DNA from: Lunatimonas lonarensis
Lineage (GTDB): Bacteria > Bacteroidota > Bacteroidia > Cytophagales > Cyclobacteriaceae
Assembly: GCF_000390185.1 (NCBI RefSeq)
Contig: NZ_AQHR01000059.1
Coordinates: 1 to 64,000, forward strand
Reading direction: 5' to 3'
Length of the DNA: 64,000 nucleotides
The first letter of the stretch is position 1; each line of letters starts with the position of its first letter. Shown here one piece after another: positions 34,473-44,193 of the stretch. The notes beneath the pieces were generated by a model, which did no database searches, had not been told where the DNA came from, and worked only from the letters and a program-made list of their open reading frames with translations. The translations under genes were made by a program, and so were the position numbers.

Positions 34473-35318
34473 ATGAACCACGTATTGGACACCAAAAAGC
34501 TTAACATCGCCATTCAAGGGGTTCCAGGATCCTTCCATCATCAGGTTGCCCAGCAGTATTTTGGCGAAAACATCGATTTGGGAGGATTTCACACCTTTGA
34601 GGAGGTTGCCAAAAGTGTGGAATCCGGCACCGCAGACTACGCGGTCATGGCCATCGAAAACTCCATAGCAGGTGCCATCCTGCCAAACTACGATATCATT
34701 GACCGGCATCATTTGTTTGTCTTTGACGAATACTACCTGCCGATTTCGCATAACCTGATCGTCTGGCCAGGACAGTCCATCTCCGATATCAAAGAGGTTC
34801 GTTCCCATCCCATGGCCATCCTTCAGTGCAAGGTATTTTTTGCTCAGTATCCTCACATTCGCCTCATCGACGACGTAGATACCGCCTATGTCGCACAGGT
34901 AATCGCTGAGCAACACCTAAGGGGCGTGGGAGCAATCGCCAGTCCCAAAGCGGCTGACTACTATGGACTCGAAATAATTGCCTCGGATATACAAACGGTA
35001 AAAAATAACTTCACCCGATTTATCCTTTTGCAGCGGGAAAAGCCACAGCTCAAAGAAATCCCGACAAAGGCCTCCTTAAAAATAACCATACAAAATCAAA
35101 AAGGAGGGTTGGCCAAATTACTCACCCTGATGAGCGAGCACGACTTGGACTTAACCAAAATCCAATCCATACCGGTGATAAACAAACCGTGGGAATATGC
35201 CTTCTTCATTGATACCCTTATCGGCAATTATGACCTGTTCCTTTTGGCCATGGATCAAATCCGGGAAAGCTTTGGGGAAGTAAAGATCCTGGGAGAATAT
35301 AGAAACCGAAAAGCTTAA
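34473..35318 (+). CDS. pheA: Prephenate dehydratase
   Basis: The product is 281 residues. The catalytic domain (1-185) shows IAIQGVPGSFHHQVAQQYF, ADYAVMAIENSIAGAILPNYD and the essential TRF motif in KNNFTRFILL. A C-terminal ACT domain (about 200-275) contains LKITIQNQKGGLAKLLTLMSEHDLDLTKIQSIP, the regulatory site for phenylalanine in this family. It converts prephenate to phenylpyruvate. There is no fused chorismate mutase; that domain is on the DAHP synthase at the head of the operon. Confidence 0.94.
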   Translation: MNHVLDTKKLNIAIQGVPGSFHHQVAQQYFGENIDLGGFHTFEEVAKSVESGTADYAVMAIENSIAGAILPNYDIIDRHHLFVFDEYYLPISHNLIVWPGQSISDIKEVRSHPMAILQCKVFFAQYPHIRLIDDVDTAYVAQVIAEQHLRGVGAIASPKAADYYGLEIIASDIQTVKNNFTRFILLQREKPQLKEIPTKASLKITIQNQKGGLAKLLTLMSEHDLDLTKIQSIPVINKPWEYAFFIDTLIGNYDLFLLAMDQIRESFGEVKILGEYRNRKA

Positions 35319-35335
35319 ATAAAACCAACAAACTC

Positions 35336-36496
35336 ATGAAGGGCTTTTCAAAACGGCTGGGAGAGGTAAAAGAGTATTATTTCTCTACCAAATTGAAAGA
35401 GGTACAGCAACTGAGAGAAGCTGGAAACCATGTGATCAATATGGGAATCGGCAGCCCAGATCTGCCCCCTCATCCCTCGGTAATCAACGCACTCAAGATA
35501 AGTGCTGAAAACCCAAAGGCCCACGGATACCAATCTTATACGGGTATTGCAGCACTTAGAGCTTCTTTTGCGTCTTTCTACGCACGCCACTACGGGGTAT
35601 CTTTGGATCCCGAAGGTGAGATCTTGCCATTGATGGGGTCAAAGGAAGGAATCATGCATATTTCCCTGGCATTTTTGGATGAGGGAGACTCCGTTCTCAT
35701 TCCCAATCCCGGATACCCAACCTACAGCTCGGTAACAAAGCTGTTGAATGCAGATCCGTTGTACTATGACCTAAAAGAAAACACCAACTGGGAACCCGAT
35801 TGGGAGCAGTTGGAACAGTTCAACCTAGAAAAGGTAAAACTGATGTGGGTAAATTACCCCCACATGCCCACAGGTACCCCCGGAAATACCGCGTTGTTTG
35901 AACGACTCGTTGCCTTTGCCCGGAAACACAATATTCTGATCATTAACGACAATCCTTACAGCTTTGTGCTGTATGAGGAACAAAACAGCATCCTATCCGT
36001 CGACGGTGCCATGGATTATGCGCTGGAGTTAAACTCACTCAGTAAGAGTTTTAATATCCCGGGCTGGCGGATAGGTATGCTTGCAGGAAAAAAGGATTTT
36101 CTCCATGCAGTATTACGCGTGAAAAGCAACATGGACTCGGGCATGTTCCTAGGGCTACAGCATGGAGCCATCGCTGCGTTACAACTCGGGCGGGACTGGT
36201 TTGACGAAAACAACCTTATCTACAGTGAACGGCGCATGCTAGTTTGGAAGTTGGCCGAAAAACTGGGGTTACAGCTATTCAAACAACCCGGAGGCATGTT
36301 TGTGTGGACGAAAGTTCCAGAAGGAATCAGTGCCTTGGAACTTGTAGACAAGCTCCTGTATGAAAAATTTATCTTTGTTACACCCGGCATTATATTTGGA
36401 AGTGCCGGAGAGTCGTTTGTCCGCTTTTCACTATGCGTACCAGAAGAAGATATTGCGGAGGCACTCAGAAGGATCGAAAAAAGTCCGTTACCCTAA
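35336..36496 (+). CDS. PLP-dependent class I/II aminotransferase (aromatic)
   Basis: The 386-residue fold type I aminotransferase shows INMGIGSPDLPPHPSV, the aromatic-stacking PNPGYPTYSSV, NYPHMPTGTPGN, and the PLP lysine in LNSLSKSFNIPGWRIG. Its position between pheA and tyrA makes it the likely final transaminase producing Phe and Tyr from phenylpyruvate and 4-hydroxyphenylpyruvate. The sequence family also includes LL-diaminopimelate and aspartate aminotransferases, so specificity rests on context. Confidence 0.88.
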   Translation: MKGFSKRLGEVKEYYFSTKLKEVQQLREAGNHVINMGIGSPDLPPHPSVINALKISAENPKAHGYQSYTGIAALRASFASFYARHYGVSLDPEGEILPLMGSKEGIMHISLAFLDEGDSVLIPNPGYPTYSSVTKLLNADPLYYDLKENTNWEPDWEQLEQFNLEKVKLMWVNYPHMPTGTPGNTALFERLVAFARKHNILIINDNPYSFVLYEEQNSILSVDGAMDYALELNSLSKSFNIPGWRIGMLAGKKDFLHAVLRVKSNMDSGMFLGLQHGAIAALQLGRDWFDENNLIYSERRMLVWKLAEKLGLQLFKQPGGMFVWTKVPEGISALELVDKLLYEKFIFVTPGIIFGSAGESFVRFSLCVPEEDIAEALRRIEKSPLP

Positions 36497-36589
36497 GTCG
36501 TAAAACCCAAAAGATGGGCACCGGATGTGGCTTTAAGCTTCTGCTGAACATCACAATAACTTGACCTAAAATAAATTAACCATAAAAAA

Positions 36590-37444
36590 ATGAAAAAAAT
36601 CCATATAATTGGGCTTGGCCTACTGGGAGGTTCTTTTGCCTTGGTAATCAAGAAAAAACGACCTGACTTAATCGTTACGGGATTTGACCAAAGTGCCAAA
36701 CACCTGGAACAGGCCATTGCGCTCGGCATGATCACAGAGGCAAAAGAACAGCCAGACCCCGATACCGATGTGGTGGTCCTTGCAACTCCCGTAGACACCC
36801 TAACCAATCTACTTGAGCAAACGCTTAATCAGACAGGCGACAGGACACTGGTTTTTGACTTTGGATCTACCAAGGAACTCATCTGCGAAAAGATAGGCAG
36901 CCATCCCAAGCGGGCAAATTACCTTGCGGTACACCCGATCGCCGGGACGGAAAATTCCGGCCCCAAAGCAGCAGAGATTGGTCTCTTTGATGGCAAGGTG
37001 ATGATTATCTGTGAAATGGAAAAGACAGATGTTCATTTGAAAGGCATGGCCTACGAGCTTTTTGAGCTGATGAACATGAAACTCCGCTTTATGGATCCTA
37101 AAGAGCATGACCTTCATTTGGCCTACGTTTCCCACCTCTCCCATGTCACCTCGTTTATGCTCGGCAAAACAGTATTGGACAAAACAGCAGACGAACGGCA
37201 TATCTTTGACATGGCGGGCAGCGGTTTTGCTTCTACCGTTCGATTGGCAAAAAGCTCGCCTGCAATGTGGGCACCGATCTTTATTGAAAACCGTAAAAAC
37301 CTACTTCAGGCCATGGATTCCTATATCGCACACATGCAGGCTTTCCGAGACAAGATTGCCGCGCAGGATTATGAGGGATTGACCGACGAAATGATCGACG
37401 CAAATAAAATCAGGGATATTCTGGATTTGGAAAAAGGAAGGTAA
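36590..37444 (+). CDS. tyrA: Prephenate dehydrogenase
   Basis: The 284-residue enzyme has an NAD(P)-binding IIGLGLLGGSFALVI at residues 4-18, the active-site stretch VHPIAGTENSGPKAA, and the helical dimerisation domain with LAYVSHLSHVTSFML. It oxidatively decarboxylates prephenate to 4-hydroxyphenylpyruvate. No ACT domain is present. It is the last gene of the Phe/Tyr operon, after a 93-nt gap without a clear promoter, and is followed by a strong terminator. Confidence 0.94.
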   Translation: MKKIHIIGLGLLGGSFALVIKKKRPDLIVTGFDQSAKHLEQAIALGMITEAKEQPDPDTDVVVLATPVDTLTNLLEQTLNQTGDRTLVFDFGSTKELICEKIGSHPKRANYLAVHPIAGTENSGPKAAEIGLFDGKVMIICEMEKTDVHLKGMAYELFELMNMKLRFMDPKEHDLHLAYVSHLSHVTSFMLGKTVLDKTADERHIFDMAGSGFASTVRLAKSSPAMWAPIFIENRKNLLQAMDSYIAHMQAFRDKIAAQDYEGLTDEMIDANKIRDILDLEKGR

Positions 37445-37480
37445 TTGCCACCCGCTGGATTCAGCATATCCTTCAAAACG

Positions 37481-37529
37481 AAGCCCCAAGACTGTCTCGC
37501 TTACCGGCGATAGGGTCTTGGGGCTTTTT
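37481..37529 (+). terminator. Intrinsic terminator of the Phe/Tyr operon
   Basis: The 12-bp stem AAGCCCCAAGAC (37481-37492) with GTCTTGGGGCTT (37515-37526) is followed by T residues to 37529. On the minus strand the T-run is weaker (CGTTTTG), so it may also partly terminate the convergent pepP-like gene, which ends at 37556. Confidence 0.88.
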
Positions 37530-37555
37530 CGATTCGATGAATGCGCGTCTGCGAT

Positions 37556-38980
37556 CTAAAACACGCCTCCGCCACTAGTTAGCTCCAACTTTTGTAAAAT
37601 ACCCTCTTCCTTCATCGTTCTTTCAATAGCTTCCACTGTTTTGGGAACAAAGGCACTGAGGTTTCTATTACCGTCAGCGGTAATCAGAATATTGTCTTCA
37701 ATTCTGACGCCTATTCTCCACCACTTGGGATCTACATCACTTCCCTCAGGAATGTAGATTCCCGGTTCCACGGTGAGCACCATGCCCGGCTCCAGGATTC
37801 CCCTGCCTCCCCTGTCATGTACATCCAGACCCAAGTGGTGGCCGGTACCATGAGGAAAATAAGGATGCTTTTCTCCTGGCTTCACCAATCCCAATTTTAC
37901 CAATCCCGCATCTATTACCTTTCTTGCGGCCATGTCAATCTCCTTATATTCCGCCCCGACGGTACAGGCTGCAATCCCCGCCTCCAAGGCTTCCAATACA
38001 ATCTCGTAAATGGCCTTTTCTTCGGGTGAAAAAACACCTTTCACGGGAACCGTTCTGGTAATGTCCCCGGAATATCCTTTGTATTCGGCGCCGACATCCA
38101 TCAGAATCAATCCTTCCGTCAAATTTTCAACACTGTTTTCTACATAGTGCAAGATGGTCGTATTATTCCCAGCGCCCACAATAGATCCATATCCGATATC
38201 TTCCGCACCCATGGCTTTGTGGACAAACTCGTGGACTCCCTGTATTGCCCTTTCCGATACCCCCGGTTTGATGGACTTAAAGGATTCCACGTGCCCTTTT
38301 CCCGATATAAGGATTGCCTTTTCCAAAATCACCAGCTCCTCGGCAGTCTTCACAGCACGCAGTGTCGCCATAATCTGATTCAAAGCGGTATGGCCGGGGA
38401 CTTCTTTGGAGAGGCTCCTACTTTTTAATTTTGAAACCATTTCGTTTAGGGGCGCATTGTGGCTTCCACCCTCAATCGTACCCATGTCAAAGGATAATAA
38501 GGGCCCCAAATTGTTCCAATCAATCTGTGGGGAGTTCATGAATTCGGAATGAACATACGCATGTTCAAAACCCAATTTTTCTTTCACACCATCCACTCCT
38601 AACCGAACGCCATCCCATTGTTCCTTTCGGGGATCGCGCGGCTGCACGTAGATGATTTCATCCACCTTTGCTCCATCGATCGTCTGCGGCTTTTTGAAAA
38701 TAATCAAGGCGGCATTTGGTTCCCTAAATCCGGTCAGGTAATAGAAATCAGAGTTTGGGCGATAGCTAAATTCGGTATCATTGGATCTGTTCTTTACGGG
38801 ATTATTGAAAATAACAGCTACACCATTTTCAGGCAATAAATCCCTAAAGGCCTGCCTTCTTTCTTGGTGGAACTTGGGAGATAGACCATCTGCGAAGTAC
38901 GATTGGGCGCGAAGATCCATCGATCCTGCAAAAAGAACTACACAAAGTAGTTGAGAAACTATGTTAAAGTTTAACCTCAT
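37556..38980 (-). CDS. Secreted Xaa-Pro aminopeptidase (PepP, M24 family)
   Basis: The product is 474 residues with a signal peptide (MRLNFNIVSQLLCVVLFAGS, ending DLRAQS). The aminopeptidase P N-terminal domain contains GVAVIFNNPVKNRSNDTEFSYRPNSDFYYLTGF. The M24 pita-bread domain carries the metal ligands: D in LILMDVGAEYKGYSGDITR (two Asp), H in HGTGHHLGLDVHD, E in TVEPGIY and E in GVRIEDN. It removes N-terminal residues before proline and is probably periplasmic. It is monocistronic and converges on the Phe/Tyr operon terminator. Confidence 0.9.
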   Translation of the reverse strand: MRLNFNIVSQLLCVVLFAGSMDLRAQSYFADGLSPKFHQERRQAFRDLLPENGVAVIFNNPVKNRSNDTEFSYRPNSDFYYLTGFREPNAALIIFKKPQTIDGAKVDEIIYVQPRDPRKEQWDGVRLGVDGVKEKLGFEHAYVHSEFMNSPQIDWNNLGPLLSFDMGTIEGGSHNAPLNEMVSKLKSRSLSKEVPGHTALNQIMATLRAVKTAEELVILEKAILISGKGHVESFKSIKPGVSERAIQGVHEFVHKAMGAEDIGYGSIVGAGNNTTILHYVENSVENLTEGLILMDVGAEYKGYSGDITRTVPVKGVFSPEEKAIYEIVLEALEAGIAACTVGAEYKEIDMAARKVIDAGLVKLGLVKPGEKHPYFPHGTGHHLGLDVHDRGGRGILEPGMVLTVEPGIYIPEGSDVDPKWWRIGVRIEDNILITADGNRNLSAFVPKTVEAIERTMKEEGILQKLELTSGGGVF

Positions 38981-39245
38981 AATAATACGAATGTTGATTA
39001 ATTAAGGGGAAAGATACAACCTTAAAAAAAGTGTTCAAAATCCCCTCAGGTGATAATTGCCCACGAGGCTTAAGCCAGCGACTTTGGCCCTATTGGTTAG
39101 GCGCGGTAGCTGCCATGCACAATGCTCATGTACTTGCTTCAAGTTGCCTCAAATAGCATGCACATACCCAAAAAAATAAATTACTATTTTGACTGGATTT
39201 TGCGAAATTAGTGCGTCTTTCCAAACCTAACTAGGTAGAGCCTCT

Positions 39246-40463
39246 ATGACAGATCTTCGGATAAAATCAGAATACGGCACGCTGAAGTCCGTACTCATGC
39301 ACCGCCCCGGGAGAGAGATTGACCGCCTCACCCCCTATAACAAGCATCTGCTGCTGTTCGAAGATGTTCCCTATCTAGAGGATATGCAGCGAGAGCATGA
39401 CTATTTTCGCTCGTTGCTGACACAGGCCACCGGTGCCAAGGTGTATCTGTTGCACGAACTCCTTATGGAGGTGCTTCTGGACAGAAACCTACAGCGTCTG
39501 CTACTTACAGAGGGTCTAAAAAAATACCGCTTGGGTCACCTGGTGGATGAGTTTATGGAAAAACTGTCTACCTCGGAATGTGCCACAGCACTCATTGCGG
39601 GAATCAAAGTACACGAGGCAAAACGAAAGATGAAGGGCTTACACCTGGAAGAGCTATTGGATTTTGCATACCTGATCCCGCCTATCCCCAACCTGTACTT
39701 CCAACGGGATACCGCTTCTATCTGTCCGGGAGGTATGCTGTTTTCCAGCATGCGCAATGAAGAAAGGCAACGGGAAGCAGACCTGGTGAGAGTGGTATTC
39801 GAAAATCACCCTCACTTCAAAGGGCAGATTCATCGTGTTTACCCTAGAGACAACCAAAGCAGCCCGCCATGCATCGAGGGTGGAGACCTGATCATCCTGT
39901 CTGAAAAAGCCATCGCAGTGGGTGATTCAGAACGGACCGATGAACGCGCCATATATCATCTGGCCAAGCAACTTATCTCCGAGGGTACCATCGAACGGGT
40001 TTATAAAGTTCAGCTTCCGAAGAAAAGAAACTTCATGCACCTGGACACGGTATTCACCATCTTGGACGAAAACCTCATACTAACCTATCCCGACGCCTTG
40101 GAAGCGGTGGTGCAGACATCCGTGTATACGCTGAAGAGCCGTGACAATGACCAGGTTCACATCAAAAAGACCATCCTACAAGAATCATTGGCAGACATAC
40201 TACAGCTGGAAATTCCCCATCTTCAAATAATCCACACCGGTAACGGAAATCCAGATTATGCGCTGCGCGAACAATGGTTTGACGGTGCCAACGTGCTAAC
40301 CATAGCCCCTAGGCGGGTTATCTCCTATAGCCGTAACAAGCATACCAACCGCGCGCTTCGGGATGTAGGGGTCGAAGTTCTTGAAATCCCCTCTTCGGAA
40401 CTCTCGAGGGGTTTAGGCGGCCCCAGGTGTATGACCATGCCCATCAGCAGGGCAGATTTCTAG
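39246..40463 (+). CDS. arcA: Arginine deiminase
   Basis: The 405-residue guanidino-modifying enzyme has the family N-terminus LKSVLMHRPGREIDRLTP, NLYFQRDTASICPGGM, CIEGGDLIIL, FMHLDTVFTI with the catalytic His, and the C-terminal GLGGPRCMTMPI with the catalytic Cys at residue 395. It hydrolyses arginine to citrulline and ammonia. No ornithine carbamoyltransferase, carbamate kinase or antiporter gene is adjacent, so this is a stand-alone ADI as in other Bacteroidota, perhaps serving nitrogen or acid stress rather than ATP production. It converges with lptD, leaving 3 nt between the stops. Confidence 0.92.
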   Translation: MTDLRIKSEYGTLKSVLMHRPGREIDRLTPYNKHLLLFEDVPYLEDMQREHDYFRSLLTQATGAKVYLLHELLMEVLLDRNLQRLLLTEGLKKYRLGHLVDEFMEKLSTSECATALIAGIKVHEAKRKMKGLHLEELLDFAYLIPPIPNLYFQRDTASICPGGMLFSSMRNEERQREADLVRVVFENHPHFKGQIHRVYPRDNQSSPPCIEGGDLIILSEKAIAVGDSERTDERAIYHLAKQLISEGTIERVYKVQLPKKRNFMHLDTVFTILDENLILTYPDALEAVVQTSVYTLKSRDNDQVHIKKTILQESLADILQLEIPHLQIIHTGNGNPDYALREQWFDGANVLTIAPRRVISYSRNKHTNRALRDVGVEVLEIPSSELSRGLGGPRCMTMPISRADF

Positions 40464-40466
40464 GTT

Positions 40467-43241
40467 CTAAAAGCTGTCAAAAAAGGACCGACGACGGGAA
40501 ACTTTGAGATCGCGCAGGATATTTGATTTGACCCGTATATCGATGTTGTAGCTGGTAAACCTGCCAAAGGGAACCCAATTGACATTCATCTGCCAGCAGT
40601 GCAGATCCCTCGCAATGCCGATCATTGTCTGGGTAATAGTACCCGCCGACACATCAAATCCGGAATTGAAATTGATCTTCCACTTATCCGAAAGGCTGAT
40701 GTCTCCCGACATGTTCACGGCCTGGGTAATCCTTGCATCTCCACTTGGAGCCCTATTATAACTTAGGTTGTACCCGAAGGTCATGTTCCATGGAATGGAC
40801 CAATCGATGTACTGGCTGGGGTCATTGGCTATACGGTCGATTTCGTTTTGCACAAATTCCGTCATCTGCCCGCCATTGTTTAGAAAATCATTGGTAAGTT
40901 CATCCCGCACCTCGCCCGGGGACTTTTCTGTTCGGCTGGGATTCAGACTCCCATTTAAGTTCATGGTAGCACTTCGTATGGTGCCCAGTCCCTGACCCCG
41001 CCTGAATGCAAAATCGTTGATCCTGGAAATCTGCTCTCGGCCGTTGATGTTATAGGTTCCGGTAGCATAGGGATCCAGATTTGCGCTTACAAACACCGAG
41101 ATTTTATTATCAAAAAGTGAGGTTCTGGTGTTCATATTGATTGGTGCCAGCTGGAAGGAATCTGCGGCAAAATTATAATTGGTAGCGATGTTCAACGTTT
41201 GGAGCAAGGGAATCTTTTTTGTTTGAACCTCCGCCGTGTCGCTTTCCATCCTTACTTTGGCTTCCACTACATTTCGGATATTTATGCTCAACGCTTTGGA
41301 CTCTCCCATGGGTGCACCGCCATACAAAAAGCCTTGGTATCGGGAAAGCCGTTGGCGCCGTCCCGTAGGATCCACCTGTACCTCTTGATAGAAGCCGAAT
41401 CGGGGGTCTGAAAAGTCGGGAGTAGACGAAAAACCGAAGGTTGGCTGCATATGGTGTCGGATCGCTTCAATTTTTGATCCCTTTCGGAATGTATAGAATC
41501 CATAAATGTTGGTTGCCATATCAAAGGAGGCATTGTAAAAGCCTACGCGGTTAAACCCCTGTTCCAAAATCCTGTCCAAGCGGCCTTCCTGGGGATTGTA
41601 GTAGTAGTTGATCCGCTCCAGGTACCATAGCTCCGTGAAATTCATGGATGCTGTGCCCGTAAAGAACCTGAACAGCGTGAAATTGGAGGAAATGGGCAGG
41701 GTATGCCTGAATCCATTGTCCGCCTCACGCAGCAACTGCGGCATGTTGGCAAAGGTAAATGGCAAAATATCCGGCGCATTGGGCTGACCAAACAGCTCCA
41801 TATCATTGCGAAGCAAGTTGGGATCCACGCCAAACTCCGGTGTAATCTGGTTATTGATTGAGTTCTGCGCGTTGAAATTCCAGGCGATGTTTAGGGTTTT
41901 TAAGGGTTCAAACCGGATGTTACGGAAGGGGTTTTGCCGGTTCATATTGACTGCGACATCCGGTAACAGCAAATTAACTTCATCGGTCACTTGGTTTTGG
42001 GAATGCCGAAGGTTTGCAGACATGCTGAAAGGGGTACCTACAAAGGTTTTGCTATAGGCAATGTTGGACGAAAAATCCGAAGTCAAATTCTGTTGGAAGT
42101 TTGCCTGCTGCAATACGTTATCATTGTAGGACTTGGTACCGAAGTTGGCAGAGGCAGAAAACCGGGAATTCCCTCTTGATTCAGGGGTATGGTTCCAGCG
42201 AAGCCAAAAGGCATCATAGGCGATTTGTGTCTCCGCTGTTTCAGGACTTTGAAATTTTTGAAAATCAACATTAAAACCCCCTCTGTACCGGTACCGCTTG
42301 TTATAGACCGAAGCGGTTTTGACACCCCATCCTCCCAAGGAAAACACCTCAGCGGTTACCTTGCTATGGATGTAGTCATTGATGGCAAAGTAATAGCCAA
42401 AATCCCGAAGGAAAAAGCCCCTGACCTGCTCCTGTCCATAGGATGGAAACAAGATCCCGGACACCTTCTCGTCCGGCGTATCAGGGATGATACCGAAGGG
42501 TAAACCCAAGGGGGTAGGAATGCCATTGAAGTAAAGATTGAAGGGACCGGAAACTACCTGTTTGCCCCGAATGGATTTGATTTTCGAGGATGAAATATGC
42601 CAGTGCGGCTCCAATAAATCACATGTAGTATAAAAGCCCTTATTAAGATAAATACTGCCGTCACTTCCCTTTTTTACCGTTTGGCCCCGAAGCAATCCCT
42701 CGTCCTGCTGTGTCACCACATCCGAAATGATCGCCTTGCTGGACTTGAAATTATAGCGCATATCCTTGCGAATTTCGTATATGCTTGCTCCTTCCTTAAA
42801 TACGGGTGTTCCCTGTATCACTCCTGTAGTATCTGCCAATCCGGATGCATAGAGTTCGCTCTTTTCCCAATCAATGACAATATAATCGGCATCCAATCGG
42901 ATATTTCCATACTCGAACCATGCTTCTTTGTACAAAAAGACTTTATTTTGCGAAAAATCAGAAACAATGCTGTCTTCGGCAAAGTAATTGATAACGGTTT
43001 CGATATCACCGATCTGGGCGATCTTGGCAGAATCCACCTCCAAAAGCTCGGGTTCAATCTGAAGAATACTATCGGGAAGGGAGGGGAGTAGCGTATCGGG
43101 AAGTGCGGGGGGATTCCCAATCGAATCAGGTACAATCAGCTCGCGTTCTTGGGGTCTTCGGGTAGGCTCTTGTCCCAAAAGGTCTTTATAGAGCAGCATT
43201 AGGAGCGTCACCAAGAGAAATACGAGCTTAAGATTATGCAC
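40467..43241 (-). CDS. lptD: LptD-like LPS assembly outer-membrane protein
   Basis: The product is 924 residues. After a signal peptide and a Pro-rich stretch, residues about 80-230 form an OstA/LptA-like jellyroll (SDFSQNKVFLYKEAWFEYGNIRLDADYIVIDW, in part, and YTTCDLLEPHWHISSSKIK). The remaining ~650 residues form a large beta barrel. GIPTPLGLPFGIIPDTPDEKVSGILFP, in its segments, is the conserved linker of Bacteroidota LptD. It should insert lipopolysaccharide into the outer leaflet. The gene is divergent from an N-acetylmuramoyl-L-alanine amidase, with the 5' ends very close, a pairing common in this phylum. Confidence 0.88.
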   Translation of the reverse strand: MHNLKLVFLLVTLLMLLYKDLLGQEPTRRPQERELIVPDSIGNPPALPDTLLPSLPDSILQIEPELLEVDSAKIAQIGDIETVINYFAEDSIVSDFSQNKVFLYKEAWFEYGNIRLDADYIVIDWEKSELYASGLADTTGVIQGTPVFKEGASIYEIRKDMRYNFKSSKAIISDVVTQQDEGLLRGQTVKKGSDGSIYLNKGFYTTCDLLEPHWHISSSKIKSIRGKQVVSGPFNLYFNGIPTPLGLPFGIIPDTPDEKVSGILFPSYGQEQVRGFFLRDFGYYFAINDYIHSKVTAEVFSLGGWGVKTASVYNKRYRYRGGFNVDFQKFQSPETAETQIAYDAFWLRWNHTPESRGNSRFSASANFGTKSYNDNVLQQANFQQNLTSDFSSNIAYSKTFVGTPFSMSANLRHSQNQVTDEVNLLLPDVAVNMNRQNPFRNIRFEPLKTLNIAWNFNAQNSINNQITPEFGVDPNLLRNDMELFGQPNAPDILPFTFANMPQLLREADNGFRHTLPISSNFTLFRFFTGTASMNFTELWYLERINYYYNPQEGRLDRILEQGFNRVGFYNASFDMATNIYGFYTFRKGSKIEAIRHHMQPTFGFSSTPDFSDPRFGFYQEVQVDPTGRRQRLSRYQGFLYGGAPMGESKALSINIRNVVEAKVRMESDTAEVQTKKIPLLQTLNIATNYNFAADSFQLAPINMNTRTSLFDNKISVFVSANLDPYATGTYNINGREQISRINDFAFRRGQGLGTIRSATMNLNGSLNPSRTEKSPGEVRDELTNDFLNNGGQMTEFVQNEIDRIANDPSQYIDWSIPWNMTFGYNLSYNRAPSGDARITQAVNMSGDISLSDKWKINFNSGFDVSAGTITQTMIGIARDLHCWQMNVNWVPFGRFTSYNIDIRVKSNILRDLKVSRRRSFFDSF

Positions 43242-43304
43242 CGTTCCTTTCTGTTTGCTTCAAAAATTTATAAATTTTGCGTAAAGTTAACTTTAATAAC
43301 GTTT

Positions 43305-44105
43305 ATGGAACGAAGGAGACCGAAAAATATTCTCATTATTTCACTGCTCACTTTGTCGTTGATTTTTACCGGATTTATCCCGACCGGAAAACGAGCCTCG
43401 GAATATAAGCTTCGCCGAATCGTCATCGATGCAGGGCATGGAGGTAGGGATCCCGGTACCGTGGGGAAAATTTCGCGAGAAAAAGATATTGCGCTAGCAC
43501 TGGCCCTGCAACTGGGCAAATACATCAATGATCTATTGCCGGAGGTGGAAGTGATCTACACGAGAAAAACGGATACCTTTATTGAACTGAAAGAGCGGGC
43601 AAACATAGCGAACCGAAACAAAGCGGATCTGTTTATTTCCATCCACTGTAATGCTACCTCAGGGAGCCAGGTGTACGGCACCGAGACCTTCGTAATGGGA
43701 AACAAAAACTTCAACGCCAACTTTGAGATCGTAAAACGGGAAAATGCCGTTATCCTGTTGGAGGATGATTACGAAGAAAACTACGAGGGTTTTGACCCTT
43801 CCTCTCCCGAGTCCTACATGATGTTTAACCTCATGCAGAAAGCGTATTTTGCCAACAGCCTATCCCTTGCTGAAAAGATTGAAAGTGACTTCAAAACAAG
43901 GGTAAACCGCTACAGCCGTGGCGTAAAGCAGGCACCTTTTTATGTACTGTGGACTACGAGTATGCCCAGTGTGTTGGTAGAGGTGGGATTTCTCTCCAAC
44001 CAAAACGAAGAGCGTTATTTAAACAGTAAGGATGGGCAAACCTACATAGCCTCCGGGTTGTTTAGGGCGATAAAGGCCTATAAAGAAGAAATCGAGTCGT
44101 TCTGA
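43305..44105 (+). CDS. N-acetylmuramoyl-L-alanine amidase (Amidase_3)
   Basis: The product is 266 residues from ATG 43305. A longer frame from 43236 would overlap the lptD start and precede the real signal/anchor segment MERRRPKNILIISLLTLSLIFTGF. The zinc amidase domain shows IVIDAGHGGRDPGTVG (first His), an acidic ligand downstream, FISIHCNATSGSQV (second His) and VLVEVGFLSNQNEERYL with the catalytic Glu. The regulatory-helix insertion with VILLEDDYEENYEGFDPSSPES resembles AmiA/B/C-type cell-separation amidases. It cleaves the peptide from the glycan strand in the periplasm. Confidence 0.9.
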   Translation: MERRRPKNILIISLLTLSLIFTGFIPTGKRASEYKLRRIVIDAGHGGRDPGTVGKISREKDIALALALQLGKYINDLLPEVEVIYTRKTDTFIELKERANIANRNKADLFISIHCNATSGSQVYGTETFVMGNKNFNANFEIVKRENAVILLEDDYEENYEGFDPSSPESYMMFNLMQKAYFANSLSLAEKIESDFKTRVNRYSRGVKQAPFYVLWTTSMPSVLVEVGFLSNQNEERYLNSKDGQTYIASGLFRAIKAYKEEIESF

Positions 44106-44193
44106 TCAAAAACACCTTTCCAAATCCTCAAATTTTTGATAATTTTAGGTGGTATGTCCTTAGATAAAGCTGGTTGGTACAAGATGGAGACGT

